From contig OZ024896.1 in assembly GCA_964017195.1 (NCBI GenBank), forward strand, positions 28,231,430 to 28,295,429: a stretch of DNA of 64,000 nt, in the 5' to 3' direction. How positions within the stretch are numbered: position 1 is the first letter of the stretch; the number at the start of each line of letters is the position of its first letter. The DNA comes from Siderastrea radians (Eukaryota; Cnidaria; Anthozoa; Scleractinia; Rhizangiidae). Positions 33,147 through 45,513 of the stretch are shown here, piece by piece. The translations under genes were made by a program, and so were the position numbers. The notes under the pieces were generated by a model. The model saw only the letters and a list, made by a program, of their open reading frames with translations. It made no database searches and was not told the DNA's origin.

Positions 33147-34988
33147 GATTGTAAGTCACGAGCCGAAGGCGAGTGATTTGCAAGATTTTCGAGTGTTATT
33201 CCAACATCCCAAGTGCTTTATTGAGCCAATAAACCATAGAAATGTGTGGTATATTGCTTTTATACAATAGTTATATTTTCCATGTGGTTTACTGGTATAA
33301 TAATCAATAGGTATTGACCAATCACAGCGAGCGCATTATCTTCAGTTATTGTATAAAACTGAATAACAAACTGGCCAGTGCTGCCAAAAGGGGCAATTAT
33401 TCGAGGGAGGGCAATTAATCGACGAAGCGACTTTTTCAAATATTTTTCGCTGGAAGTCATGCCCTAAATATTTTGTTTTATTGTCCCACTAATTATAATG
33501 TAATCACATGAAGCAAACTAAACGATTCACTTCAGTATCATCAGGGAGGGGGAGGTAGAGGGAGAAGGGGCAAGGGGGGGGGGTAGGGACGATTATTCGG
33601 AGGAGGCGATTATTTCAACTATTTCCTAATTAAGGGGGGGGACGATTATTTGAGGGGGCGATTTATCAAAGGAAGGCTGTTATTCGAGGAAGTGCAGTAA
33701 CTGAAACGAAGTTTTGTGATAATGCAATAAACTGAAAACTAGGTGTCTCTGTATTGGGGGCGGGGGGGTACTTTTGTGCATATCTAAATCAGGTTATTGT
33801 AAAATATACCTGAGAAATTAGAGATGTCGTAGTTATGTGCAGAAACCTTTAGAAATTAAATACCCTATTCACTTCTTAGTCTGAGATTGGCTACTGAACT
33901 GAATAAGATTATTTTTTACCTGATAGGGGGAAGGGTTTGTTCAAGTACCAACCCCCCTGGATCAGGTTTATTAAAAGTTAAAGAAATTAGCCGTTGAAGT
34001 AAGTGAGCTGAACGTTGTTATTGAAATGTGAATATTTTTGCATTTGTTAGTTTACTACAGAATTTGTGATGTCGAAGGCGTGGCTTCATTTTTTATGATT
34101 GTTCCAAGCCTTTATTTCATTTCTTTTCTTCCCATTTGTTTCGTTTATTCATCCAATTTATTTAGTTAAGTATAATACATTGTATCATTTTGATTTCAGA
34201 TGGAAAAAAATATACTCTTTTACTCCCGTGTACGATTGGTTGCCTGGTGTATTTTTTACTTTTGTTTTTTGGTAACGTCTGTTTCACAGGACAGACTGCC
34301 TCCGGAGATTTACGAAGTATTTGCGAAATCATCCGATCGGCTCTCGCCAATTTTTCTGTTCGTGATACACGAAGACATCGAACGTACAAGGGAACCCCTG
34401 ACACAGTGTCATCTTTTTTGAACAATGTCTGTGCAACTCAATGTTGCACGAAAATCTGACCATATCTAGTAACAGCGCCTAGCTTGTCGATCAAAAACCG
34501 ATAGGATAATAGCGGCACAGTGAGGGAAATGGTAGCTTTTTCCGAGGGAAAATGTGACACAAAAATAACAAAATTGATGATGATGTACTGCATCACAAAC
34601 CAGATTAAAGGTTTTTTCGCATTAAAAAATTACCGAGTATTTGTTCGCGCCAAAATAAAGTCCCCGAAATAATGAGGTTAAGGTTCTACATTGAACAGGT
34701 GTCCGAAAGTCTACTTGTTTTTACTGTTACAAAACCTCTTGAATAACAAGTGACATTCTGATCTCTTAATCTGCGATATCCCTTGTCAACCCAGCTTTGT
34801 GAAAAGAAGTTTAATTTAATCTTGTTTACTTAATGAGATCATCGCGTGTTTCAATCACTAATTTACAATGAATACACGATACTTGCGTTGCTAACGATCG
34901 TCTGTAAGTACAGTACTCCATTTAATAGATGGTCTTCATCTTCTTAAATGGCTTCGAGTTCGTTCAAAGTGCGCAAAATAACAACCAA
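33147..34988 (+). repeat. segmental duplication, copy C (partial)
   Basis: Matches 48280-50165 of copy B, including the right half of the B MITE (33147-33256), the G-rich tract, the hydrophobic exon (34200-34421) and the first 41 nt or so of the unknown gene (ATG at 34948), after which homology stops. It is closer to B than to A: it shares the MITE and the TGTCTCACAGG/TGTTTCACAGG segment that A lacks. Confidence 0.85.
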
Positions 34989-35110
34989 ACCATTCAATAA
35001 GAGAAGCCAAGAATTTCAAATGTTATCAAAGATTAATAAATAAACTTCTCTAAGTCTCAGGTATGAATTTTATGACTTCACATGCAAACCAGCAATAAAA
35101 CTTTATTGAA

Positions 35111-35125
35111 CCCCCCCCCCCCCGT
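35111..35125. repeat. poly-C run
   Basis: Fifteen consecutive C. Prone to length error. Confidence 0.9.
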
Positions 35126-35218
35126 GGGGAATGAAATAAACCGCATGCTACATTATAAATTAAAGTTCACACTGTGACTGAAATAAATCTCGAGCAAATT
35201 TCCCATGAATTAGTATAT

Positions 35219-35254
35219 GTAATCGCATGAGGCCGAGTAGAATTAAGGATAAAT

Positions 35255-35297
<43 letters not shown>

Positions 35298-35380
35298 CGC
35301 AGCGACGAGGGCAATTTGTGAAAACTTTGAAAATACAAGTGAAATTTATCCTTAATTCTACGAGGACTCAATGCGATTAC
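35219..35380. mobile_element. hairpin MITE abutting the Harbinger end
   Basis: Imperfect palindrome: GTAATCGCAT outer ends and arms of about 70 bp (GTAGAATTAAGGATAAATTT...) around a GAGTCGCGCAGCGACGAG centre. The right end touches the Harbinger terminal repeat that starts at 35381. Confidence 0.8.
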
Positions 35381-35998
35381 TTGTTTATAACACAGAGGGC
35401 AAAATTTTTGGAAGACTTTCCATGCACGTTGAAACACAATTAGCCGGCCATCAGAATAATTATAAAAGTACCCGCTCGTAAACAATTCACCAAACAAGCA
35501 TTTTAACTGCTGCTCAGCGCACAGAACAAGAAAGACTGACCATTATGTACATCTTAAGAGATAAATACAATTCTAGTTCATTGACAAAACACACTTATAA
35601 CCCAATTAACTAAGTAAATTTTATTCACCTGAGTTGCGAAGCTTCCTCTCGCTGGAAAACTATCGACCACGTCGCTGTAAGGTTTCAGTAGTTTTAAAAC
35701 AAATAACAATTTGCTGTTTCCCGTAACACATATAGGTTCACCTTTACGAATTCCTCTTCAAGGAAACACCCGATTTCCATACCATTTTTACCAACCTTCT
35801 CGGTTAAAAGTCAAGCTTTGAAGTGATCCTTGGGCGCTTTCCATTCAACCAAAAAATCCGGTTTGAAATTTCGAAAATTTCATGCGGTGAATGGAACGAC
35901 ATTTTCCGGAAACTTTCCGGCGTGGTTGCACCAGCCCGTTCCAGGCCATTCACGTTCACGAGTTTCGCGCCAAAATACAAAAACAAAGCAAAATAAAA

Positions 35999-37605
35999 AT
36001 GGCTGACTACGTGCCACTTTTACTTGCCTTGGAGTTGTTGGATGACTGTGAACTTGAGACTAACGAGTTTTTGGATGAGAACGATGACATAATTTATTTC
36101 AGTGTTGTAAGCTGTTACATGAGAAGGAATTTAAATCGAATCCACAACTACTTTGAAAGCACTGTGCCGACATATTTTCCTGATGAGTTTAAGAGTCACT
36201 TTCGCATGACAAGGGAAACGTGCGAGTTGTTTGCTCAAGAAATCATGCCCACAGGAAGGATACCACTCGGTAACCCTTCTGGACGACCTGTCATTCCACC
36301 TTCGAAACAAATCTTAGCGTTCCTATGGAGCATGGCGAACCAAGAACCCACACGAGCAGTCGCAGACAGGTTCGACATTACATTGAGTAGTGTGAACCGC
36401 GTTCTTCAGCGAGTATCGCAGGCGGCTGTTGATCTGTCAGGCCAATACATCCAATGGCCAAACGGTTAGTTGTATGGCTTGTGAAGTAAAAAAATATAAA
36501 TTAACTGCTTTGACAACGAAGTTTTTAAAAATTATCTTACAGCAAATCGAAAGCAGGCTATAAGAACCAGCTTCGAGGACGAAGGGGGATTCCCTGGCGT
36601 TATTGGGGTAATTGACGGAACTCATATTCGGATCCGAGCCCCAGAACATGATCCAGATGCATACATCAACAGAAAAAAATTCCATTCATTGAATGTCCAG
36701 GTAAGAAAAAAGCAATAAGAACGATATTGGTGATGTTGATTGATGATGATGATGATGATGATGATGTATTTTGAAAGGCATTTTAATATCCTTATTACAT
36801 TGCTATTTATTTACTTCCTCAGCTTGTTTGTGACGACAATATGATCTTTACTGATGTTCTGGCTGGATGGCCTGGATCAGTTCATGATGCCCGGGTGCTT
36901 CGAAATTCTGAGCTGTGGAGATCGGCCCCAAATAAGTTTCATGGAGATACCCATCTCTTAGGAGATGGTGGATACCCTTTGCTCAGGTAGATAAACAACG
37001 CATTCCTGATTTTTAAGATTCACCAGCAGATCTTCAGGTACACTTTACAAGTAGTTGGTGATGTGCCATTGTTATTCATTAGGGTTTAAAAGTGCACCTG
37101 CCATTTGCCTGTTATGTGCACTCCTGTTATGTGCACTGAGAAAATATAATTTTGAGCAATGAGCTGTAAAATAGAATTTTCACCTCCCCACCCCACCCCA
37201 GCCCATAACATTCACTCCAAACTGATAAAACAGTAGTGTCTTTCAAATGTTTTTTTTAGATGGCTCATAACTCCTTTCAGAGACAATGGGCATTTGACAC
37301 CACAACAGAGAAGGTTCAATTCAGTCCTTTCTTCACTGAGGCAGAAAATAGAGAGAGCAATAGGACTTTTAAAGGGACGATGGAGGAAGCTTCTTTTTCT
37401 GGATCATCTGGATTTAAGACTGGCAGTTCATCTCATAATAACTGCTTGTGTACTTCACAACTTTTGCTTACTCCATGATGATTTCTACGATGGCTACCTG
37501 GATGACGATGATGGCTTTGATGATCATCATGGAGATGATGGACACCGCCCAGACGGGAGAGCTGAACAGAAAAGGATCCACCTGATGAACATAGTTTGTC
37601 CATGA
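35999..37605 (+). CDS. Harbinger transposase (HARBI1-like), four exons
   Basis: Exons 35999-36464, 36543-36700, 36823-36986 and 37260-37605, with GT/AG borders and matching phases throughout; about 377 residues, the usual size for this family. I start at ATG 35999 (MADYVPLLL) because the upstream in-frame codons overlap the terminal region. Domains: N-terminal helix-turn-helix region with [21 protein letters not shown] (exon 1), then the DDE nuclease: first Asp in [10 protein letters not shown] (exon 2), second in LLGDGGYPL (exon 3), Glu in [15 protein letters not shown] (exon 4). A His/Asp-rich acidic tail follows ([15 protein letters not shown]). All catalytic residues are present with no stop, so it may encode an active enzyme. 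Family knowledge: it needs the Myb-like partner for nuclear import and end binding. Confidence 0.93.
36743..36767. repeat. (GAT)n microsatellite in transposase intron 2
   Basis: About eight GAT triplets. Confidence 0.9.
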
Positions 37606-39045
37606 TTACAAGTTTTTCTTCAAAGCCAAAAAGAATTCTTGGATTGGGAGGGAGGGGGGATCATGGTCTCCTTACCCCAGGACTCCATAAAACACTGGCC
37701 AGTATTCCAAGGCAAGAAAAGCAATTAGCTACCTGTGAGTTTGATCAAAATTCTCTGAATTCAATTTAGATTGGATATGTCAACTTGTTTAAACTCTGCT
37801 CACATATTGTCCTTAACAAAGAACTAAACATACACAAGTGACATTATGCCTGTTGTCCAAGCCCAAATAATAGTTCCTTGACTGAATCTCTCGTGAGCTA
37901 AAATGTAGTGGATAGAATATTTTACAGTACAAATGGCAACTAAGAAATCTCTTTCTGCTATCACTACAGGCAATGTTTGTAAGTGAAAATAAAGCTTAGG
38001 TATTGCACAATTCTGAACAAAAGTAATCTTCAGTGTTAAAGGCAGTTCATATTTCATTAACATGTTATCTATAAACAAAGCAAAAATGTAAAAGCTCTGT
38101 TGAGATGTGGGGCCAGGTGTGGCTTAGTTGTTATCAAGACCTTAAAATGGAGGCCTTATAGAAAATGCCACAGGCATCAAAAATTCAAAGCTCTTGGGTG
38201 CTCAATAGAGCTCAATACAGTAGCTTTGTTATTGAACAAAGATTTCTCTCTTGTGATATGCTCATGTTATAAGCTTGTACCAGAGTTGCTGAATATTTTC
38301 TTGCAAAAAGGACGTTTTGTTAAGGAGGAATGTAAATTGTATGTAAAACGTCACAAATATATCAGTCAATTCCAAGTGGGATCTCCCCTCACACTTAAGG
38401 GGAATTTGACTAAAATAGAGGCCTGCCCATTGTGCATTCAACCGTCCAGCTTAAGTAGCACTGGGCCAGAAATGGGCTCTAGATTAACTTTTCAGGGAGC
38501 TGTGTAGGGAATTTCAATGAGAAACTGGCCCACATAATGGGGAATTCAGTCACATGTGTTTGCAAAAATTAAATGTCAAGAGCTTTGGCTGGGGTGGGGG
38601 AGTTGGGGGGGAGATCACCCTTGGAATTGAACTTACATAAACAAAACAACAATTGACAACAATTGAAACAACAACTGACCATTTCAATGTATTGACATAA
38701 AGACAAAGAATCCAAAATAATGGAGACTGAGAGCCTCACTATTTTAAATATCAACAAAACCTTCACATATGAAATATTTTCCAGTTTGTGATGGAAAAAT
38801 GTTTCATGAGATGATAATGAGGGTTACATAACAACAAACAATGGTCTATGCCAAATGGAAATGCAGATCAAAAGAGGGCCCATTTTTATTGTACAAAATC
38901 AACTTTTCATGCAAGAGAAATGTTTTCTAGGTGCACTCAAAATGCAGTGAGTGCAAAAGTACAAATGTTTTCTTTCAAATATAAACCTCAAATCTGAAAA
39001 GGCATCTTTAACATATCAGAATTTCATGTTCAGTGAAATTCATAG

Positions 39046-39999
39046 TTACTTCTTCTCTTTAAGACAACTGAGCAACTGACCGAAAAAATCGTTTTTTTCT
39101 TTTTGCATAGCTCTTAATAGACTAATTTTTTCTTCTTCCACTTTTTCACGCTTCTCCCCGTATTCTTTCAAAAATTGCAACATCTCAGATGCTGAGGAAC
39201 GCGACTTTCTTTTCCTCTTCACCGACTTTCTTCCCCCTGCATTGGAACTAAGAGCCGTTTTACCTTTGTCTCTGGAATCAACAGAACCACTTGCATTATC
39301 GTCAGAACCATCATCATCATCATCCATTTGAGATGAACCTGATAGCGCACTTGAGGATGAGCTGGAGCCGGTATCAAATGTAAACACCGGTGTCACATTG
39401 GCATTTGACCCTATGCACTCCTCCATTTCCTTGTGGAACTTCCAAGTCTGAGTCGCTCGACCCGTTTGCCTGTTGTTATCTTCGATTTCTTTTTGTTTTG
39501 TTTCCAGTTTTTTCCATTTTCTTAAGCATTGTTCCCCAGTTACCCTAAGGTCGGAGTGCTTGTTGAACTCTTCGGCAATTTTGTCAAACACACTTTTCTT
39601 CGTGATATTCGCCTTTCCCATGAGGTCTTTAAATTTCTGATAGCTCTCGATTAACAACCGAACATGTTTGTCTTCCCATCGCTCAAGCGTACGACTTGGT
39701 TGACTTGCAGGGGAAGGATGGTACATAATTTGACTGGTTTCACCAGAAACTGGAGAACAATCTTCTACAAATGACATAAACATATAAAGCTTTAAGCACA
39801 TGAAAAATGGCGGGAATAATTTAAAACACAGGACACATGGGGAAATGCACTCGTGTCATTGAAATATTATTTTAACTGACAAAACATAAACTTAGCATGC
39901 GATACCTGTTGACACTGCACATGGGTGCATTAGTAACGTCGACAAATCCACTGCTATATACCCACAAAGATAGCACTGAAAGTTTTGCGTGGCGGCCAT
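39046..39999 (-). CDS. Harbinger Myb/SANT-like protein, two exons
   Basis: Exon 1 39999-39906 (MAATQNFQCYLCGYIAVDLS..., donor CAG|GTATCG) joins exon 2 39764-39046 (acceptor TTTGTAG) in phase 1, giving about 270 residues. Exon 1 carries a CxxC...HxxC arrangement, a possible small zinc-binding motif. Exon 2 has a Myb/SANT trihelix domain (RWEDKHVRLLIESYQKFKDL ... VTGEQCLRKWKKLETK), then a Ser/Asp-rich linker, a basic KRKRKSR patch (likely nuclear signal) and a C-terminal coiled coil (EKREKVEEEKISLLRAMQKEK). In known Harbinger elements this protein binds subterminal DNA and brings in the transposase. Without the splice the frame could start at an upstream Met, but the spliced form is better supported. 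Confidence 0.88.
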
Positions 40000-40069
40000 A
40001 CTGTAAATAGATACAGACAGAGAGGTACTGGAAACCAGAATCTGTCCAATGGAACGGACATTTCCGATC

Positions 40070-40140
40070 AGTCCGGTCCAACCGAAAAAAGTGGTCCACC
40101 TCAAAAGGTGGACCACTTTTTCCGAAAAATTTCCGGTTGG
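40070..40140. repeat. hairpin upstream of the Myb gene
   Basis: GGTCCAACCG...AAGTGGTCCACC-TCAAAA-GGTGGACCACTT...CGGTTGGACC, a roughly 70-bp inverted repeat inside the Harbinger element, just 5' of the Myb exon 1. Confidence 0.8.
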
Positions 40141-40421
40141 ACCGAACCGTTCCATTCAGTTTCGGACCGAAATTTCCGGAAATTTTCGTTGAATGGAAAG
40201 CGCCCCTTGTCTTGAACAATTCAAAATGCGTTTTTCGTTTCAAGACGCCTACAAAATGCAAATGGCGCGCTCTCGCGCTAAGCCAATCAAATGCGAGTAA
40301 TTTTGGCGCTTGGCCAATCACGAATTAGTAATTTTGCCCTCGTCCGAAAGAAAATTAAGAAAAAATGCCCTCTGTTTCAACCAATCAGCATTCAGTAATT
40401 TTGCCCTCTATGTTATAAACA

Positions 40422-41833
40422 AATTAAACTGAAATTCTACCGGTCAGTACAACATGCGCGCGGACTGCAGAGAGGGCACAAAAACTCAGCACAAAATGCA
40501 GACTGCAGACGACTGGATACAAAAAGCTGGCTGAGACCAAAGTTGGTCACTTGTCTCACTTCGCCCACACAAAATAAATAAAAAATATATGTATCATGTG
40601 TTTGATGAAGTGACTGTTCTTGTTCTTAAGATAAAAAAAAAAGATAAAAAAAACCCCGTCGCCCTGTAGTGTTTTTATTTGTCTTGCTAGTTTTAAACTC
40701 CTTGAAAGTCGAGCGGTTTCTGACAATCAGACCATGGGAAGCTCGAAACTGCACACGCACGGAGTTGCTTCCACCCGCTATACTCTCGCCCTCATTACGA
40801 AATTATTACCCTGCAAGCAGAGATTATCCGAAGTACCGGTAAGTTTTTTTAGTGAAATAACAGATAGATATGACCACTTATATGAATTAGAAAATACTTC
40901 CAAAATGTTGAGTCGACAATCAAAGTTAGCAGTCTAAATAATCAATATATAGATGATACACAATAAAAAACGATACATTTATTTAGCCAGTTTAGAAAAT
41001 TATTAAAATTTTGTTATAGGGCGGAAGGGTTTCAAGCGGCACACCCTTATCCCAGAATCCACAAGGGGTCCACAAGGTACCGCCCCCGGCTTGAAGTGTC
41101 CACTATTCTGGTTGAGGCGAAGTCTTAGAACCAATCCGATCTAAAAGATGAGAGAAGTGCAAAGAGACGACGAGTTTTCATTTGGAACGTATCAACCAGG
41201 AAAATGGGAAACGGAAGTGTTTCAGTGTAACGAACACCAAAATTGTGTTTCATTTACATCCCAACCGGAAAACTCGTCACGTCAAATGATTCACCTCTGA
41301 CATATCTCCAGTGACCCGGCTCTAACATTGCGGCTTGACGTCTTCTTCGAGACTTCTAGAGTCCTCCGTGGTTTAATAAACATCCAATTCCCGTAATACG
41401 ACTGCGGCGTCAGAATAGTGCCACTTTGCTGTCGGTTTATAGTATAACAGCGTCACAGTTCAACTTTTACAGTAAGTTTCATCTTTATCTTTTTATTTGG
41501 CTTATTATTCTAAGTTCCAAGGGAAAATCGTATAGCTAAGAACAGAAATTAATAAGATTTCAGCTGAGATTTGTCGATCATTTGAAGTTAATAATCTCAT
41601 ATCACCGTATCGGTACAGGAAAATAAGTTAACTTAAATTGCTTTCCTGCTTTCCGCTCTGCTGTTTGCTTTCAAGTTACTCTGCAGAAGTTGATAAAGAG
41701 GAGATAGATGATAAAATAACGCGATCAAGATGAACGGAGAAGAAGACGCTAAACGAACGAACAAACAAACTGATCATGGAAGCGTATCAACTCAGTCTTC
41801 AAGGGAAATAACTGTAAAACAGGGCATGTTCAG
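40422..41833. other. mostly gene-free stretch between Harbinger and copy B
   Basis: Contains the candidate exon at 40734-40838, a short A/GATAAAAAAAA run near 40630, and nothing else I can support. Confidence 0.4.
40734..40838 (+). other. candidate first coding exon
   Basis: ATG in strong context (GACCATGGG), 35 codons (MGSSKLHTHGVASTR...) and a consensus donor CCG|GTAAGT in phase 0. No downstream exon was found and I do not recognise the product. Confidence 0.3.
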
Positions 41834-44346
41834 TGCGTCGTCTACTTAAGTGAGCTGTAAGATTCTCATGTAATGCTACTGCTGTCTTTTATGTCTTTTA
41901 TCGCATGATATGTATAGGGAACACTCACTGCAAAGTTATTTTTACAGCAGTGTTCTCGAATGAAACAAGCTAGTCTGACAAGTTTTGTTTTTCTGAGAAA
42001 TGATGTCACGCCTGCAACAAAAAGCCAACTATGCATCAGTAATATGTATGCAAATTATGGTAACAGGTTCAATCTAGTTCTACGTTTGTCCAATCCCTAC
42101 TAACTTAAAAGTTCATTTATGTAAGTGATGTTGTCTTAGTTCATGTTCCTGTTCGCTCAGAAGGTTTAGGTTTGCAAAGGTTGTGCAGGAATTGTAGTTT
42201 CCGAATAATTAATTCGTTTGTGCGAATCATCATTGACGACTGTAAGACTGCCCTTGTTTAAGGGTTTTTGCTGAAAGTTAATTGGTAGTAAAAAAGCGTA
42301 ATTTGTCACCGAATATACCATAAATAGCCCAAATAAGCCACTTTGTTTTGATTCCACTAAACGCCATTTCCCGGAATAGCTTAAGTTTTTGATTCCGAAG
42401 AATCAGTTGCTTTGCCGGTGTACGTGATAAGGTTGTATTATGAGTATGGCACGCATTTATGGAAACAAGGCATTTGTGGGGATGGGTTGCTGCAATGAAA
42501 TAAGTATAGTTCATTTTCTTGGGCTAAACAATTTTTTGAGTAGCAAGCCTGTCTCCGAGAAGACTTCTGTCTTCCGAGAAGTCACGTGATGACGCCTAAC
42601 GATTAAGTCGTGCTGGTCCGAAATGTTGACTTATAGCCTCTTTCAATTGCTCTTAATCAGACGTTGTCTGCCTAAACTCTGTGAGTGCTTTATGTGTGCC
42701 GAATTTGCTTCAAGTACTATTCCTGTTTTTTTCTTTCACTTTATTTGCAACCTCGAATGGCTGTTATCGGATTTGCTGGTTTTCTGTTGGTTGTGGTGAA
42801 AAACTGTAATGCAAATCAGACTGGTGGCTTTTACGGTTAAATTTTTTTTGAAGCCAACGGTTAATTTTTCCGTTACGGTAAACAGAAATGTTAATTAAAA
42901 AATTTATTTTCATTGTCATGTTTTAAAAAGTTGAAAATTTATCATAAGTAATTATTACAAGAATTGTAATTTTGCTTTCTTTCGTTTCCAGTCTTACCAG
43001 GGCAGAACGTGTAGCCGTCGTAGCCACATTAGACATGACACATAAACAGTCTTAACAAGAGATCTTGACACTTTCAAACTGACAAATCGTGGCTACAAAA
43101 TTTTTTATGGTTGACTTTTTTTACATGTAACGGTTAAACGGTCAAATTTTACGTTAACGACTAAATGTTTGGTCTTTTTACGGCTAACCTTTAATTAACC
43201 CCACTGAGACCCTCTTTCAGGTGCTAACGTCTCTTGAAGGCACCCTTTCAGGGGAAGTCTTCTCGTATAGCCTACTATAGAAGGTAAACACCCCCTGTAA
43301 GCCTAGTTGAGGTTTACTATGCAGCTAACTTAGAATACGTAGGCCTGGCTATTTCCCTGCCCGAAGTCACGAGTGATAGTTCCAGTTTTTACAGAATGGA
43401 CCAAAGATCCGATAGAAATTTGCTGGGGGCGACCAGGTGTAGATGTGGATAAAGTGTTTTTATTGCCCCGGTGGGAGTGCTGTATCAAATTTCCGTGACA
43501 ACAAAACACGTTCACATTGTTGAAATTTCACACATAAGCTGCGCGAATGACATTTAGTTACATTAATTTCGCTTACGGGGTCCCTGTTAGTGAGATTTCT
43601 ATGTAAAATATGCTGGCAGCATACAGGTTATTATGCTCTTATTTTTTCAGTTGAGGAAAAACGATGTACTTGTACTCCCGAAATCAACAGTGTAAAACAG
43701 TTTTGTTTGGCAATATCAGAATCCATGCATTGCTAAATACAGGGAAACTTGTAATGCGGTGTACATAGTTCTAATTTCGAGTCAAGCGTTAGGTTTAATA
43801 CTGCACATGTGTTTCTCATTTTTACTTAAATTAAAAGAGTGAAACGGAAAGAAACAAAAATAAACTTTGTAAGGATATTGGTATGCCAGACTTACTCCGG
43901 CTCAGGGTCTATTGATGGGCTTGCTTTTTCCCGCAGATAGTTTGGAAGTGCTCCACTGCGCATGTCCTTTTTATTGCATCCGAGAAACAAGTAGTTCTTT
44001 GTTTCAAGAAATCAATAGGCAAAACCAAAGCGTTCGTTTCGGAAGTTACTCGATGTAGTTCAGCATGTTTTTTAATAACTCCACATCTACACATTGAAAA
44101 AAATTGTTGTGTTAAAACTTCAGTGAAAGTTTCTGTTCATTATATATTTTCTTTGCACGTTTATTGCTCCAAATAAAGCTCGATAAGGGTCGTGCACGTG
44201 CAATGCGCAGCTTAGGCGTTGTATCTATCGACAGTGTCAGTTATTAGCTTAAAGTTTGTTACGAAGTGAAATTCTTGTTATTTTGATGTTTAGTCATTCT
44301 ATGTACCCCGAATGTGATCAAATAAACAGACCGCCGATTTCCCACC

Positions 44347-44547
44347 ATGTTGAATTTGACCTTAAACGATTGTAGTAAATCGGCAAGTTTAGCTCACGTT
44401 GGTTATTTAGTAGCCTTGAAATCAAAACAAATAAGAACACCGCCAACAGGAATTAATATTTTGAGTCAACTTTCCTTGTTTAACCAATTGCAAAATATCG
44501 AGACCTCCGCCGAGATTTGCTTTGTCTTGTACAGAAATGTGAGGTAA
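44347..44547 (+). CDS. 66-aa ORF / candidate first coding exon, copy B
   Basis: The same 201 nt as 20222-20422 without a single difference by eye, including the ATG context and the GAG|GTAAAC end. Located 2.1 kb upstream of the intact GT1 frame. If it splices at GAG|GTAAAC to the GT1-proximal acceptor (CTCTTTCCAG at 46611-46620) the frames do not join, so it is either its own short protein or uses an exon I did not find. Confidence 0.45.
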   Translation: MLNLTLNDCSKSASLAHVGYLVALKSKQIRTPPTGINILSQLSLFNQLQNIETSAEICFVLYRNVR

Positions 44548-45352
44548 ACCGAAGATTACGTTTAGCTGTTATGTTACAGACATTCAAATCTGTTACTGTA
44601 ATCAAATTCTCTATATCTTTTACTCATTTACAAAGCAAGGCCAGGGATGTAGCTGTAGTCAAACTTTGAGGAAAAGATCTAAATAAGGAAAGTGAAGAGG
44701 CGAAAAATTCCTTCCGTCACCCACGCCTTCTAAGGGACGTCTTTCAGGTCAACTTAGCTATTTTAACGCAAAAAACAATAAGAAGACAAAACGAAACAAA
44801 AACAACACAAAATAAAACGCCTAGTACATAATTTGTAATTGGTCAGCTAATACAAAGGGAAATAAAGGAGTCATCCAGAGATTCTTGGTTCGCCCTTCAT
44901 AAGAAGTTGTTTGTAGTGTCCGGCATAACCGCGTTTCCTGAAGCTCCCTATATATTCTCACGGTGGTTAGACTATTTGTTTTAGTGATTGACCTCTTGTT
45001 CTAAAATAAGTACGCTAAAACTGGGAGCTTCAGCTTTCGTTCGCAGATGAACGTTGCCAGACTAGCAACAAAAGGTATGCCCTTAGCTATCTGTGAGACT
45101 GAAGAGGGAATACTCTTAGGTAAATTCTCAACATGTTTTTGAACTTTTGGCTTTCTAAGGCTCCCTGTACGTTCTTTCATCTTCTTAAGGCGTGAAATGA
45201 GCTTTTTAGGTACTGTCCACGGAACGCTCCATCTGTTACTGTAACTCGTTTAATGTATAGATTTAGCCAAGCCTAAAAGTGGAGCCCCGCTTTTTTCTTT
45301 TTCTTTTCTTTTAATTGCTGGAAAATATTCATTTTTGCAAAGTAATTACCAA

Positions 45353-45408
<56 letters not shown>

Positions 45409-45410
45409 GG
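45353..45410. repeat. (GAAA)n microsatellite, copy B
   Basis: Counterpart of 21207-21282; pure GAAA rather than mixed GGAA/GAAA. Confidence 0.9.
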
Positions 45411-45428
45411 AAAAAAAAGGAAAAAAAT

Positions 45429-45513
45429 TGCTCTCTCTAAGAGTCGTACCGCCGAGACACCCTACCGCCGGAATGAAGAGGGGTTACGCTAACTACTGCA
45501 CAACATCCGCAGT
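45429..45513 (-). repeat. tRNA-derived SINE head / tRNA pseudogene, copy B
   Basis: Counterpart of 21311-21395. A-box-like TAGTTAGCGTAACC and B-box-like GGTACGACTCT remain recognisable. Confidence 0.5.

Larger units (their letters stand above)
35381..40422 (+). mobile_element. PIF/Harbinger DNA transposon, two genes, apparently intact
   Basis: About 5.0 kb with terminal inverted repeats of about 25 bp (35381-35405 TTGTTTATAACACAGAGGGC...; 40398-40422 complement with one mismatch). It holds a plus-strand DDE transposase and a convergent minus-strand Myb/SANT protein. The 17-bp sequence GGCGCTTTCCATTCAAC (35833-35849) recurs inverted at 40188-40204, so each gene has it about 165-205 bp before its ATG. 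I could not fix a 3-bp target duplication. Confidence 0.85.

Noticed and set aside
35891..35998. Longer N-terminus for the Harbinger transposase.
   Set aside because: It lies over the element's subterminal inverted motif region; the ATG at 35999 gives the normal family start.
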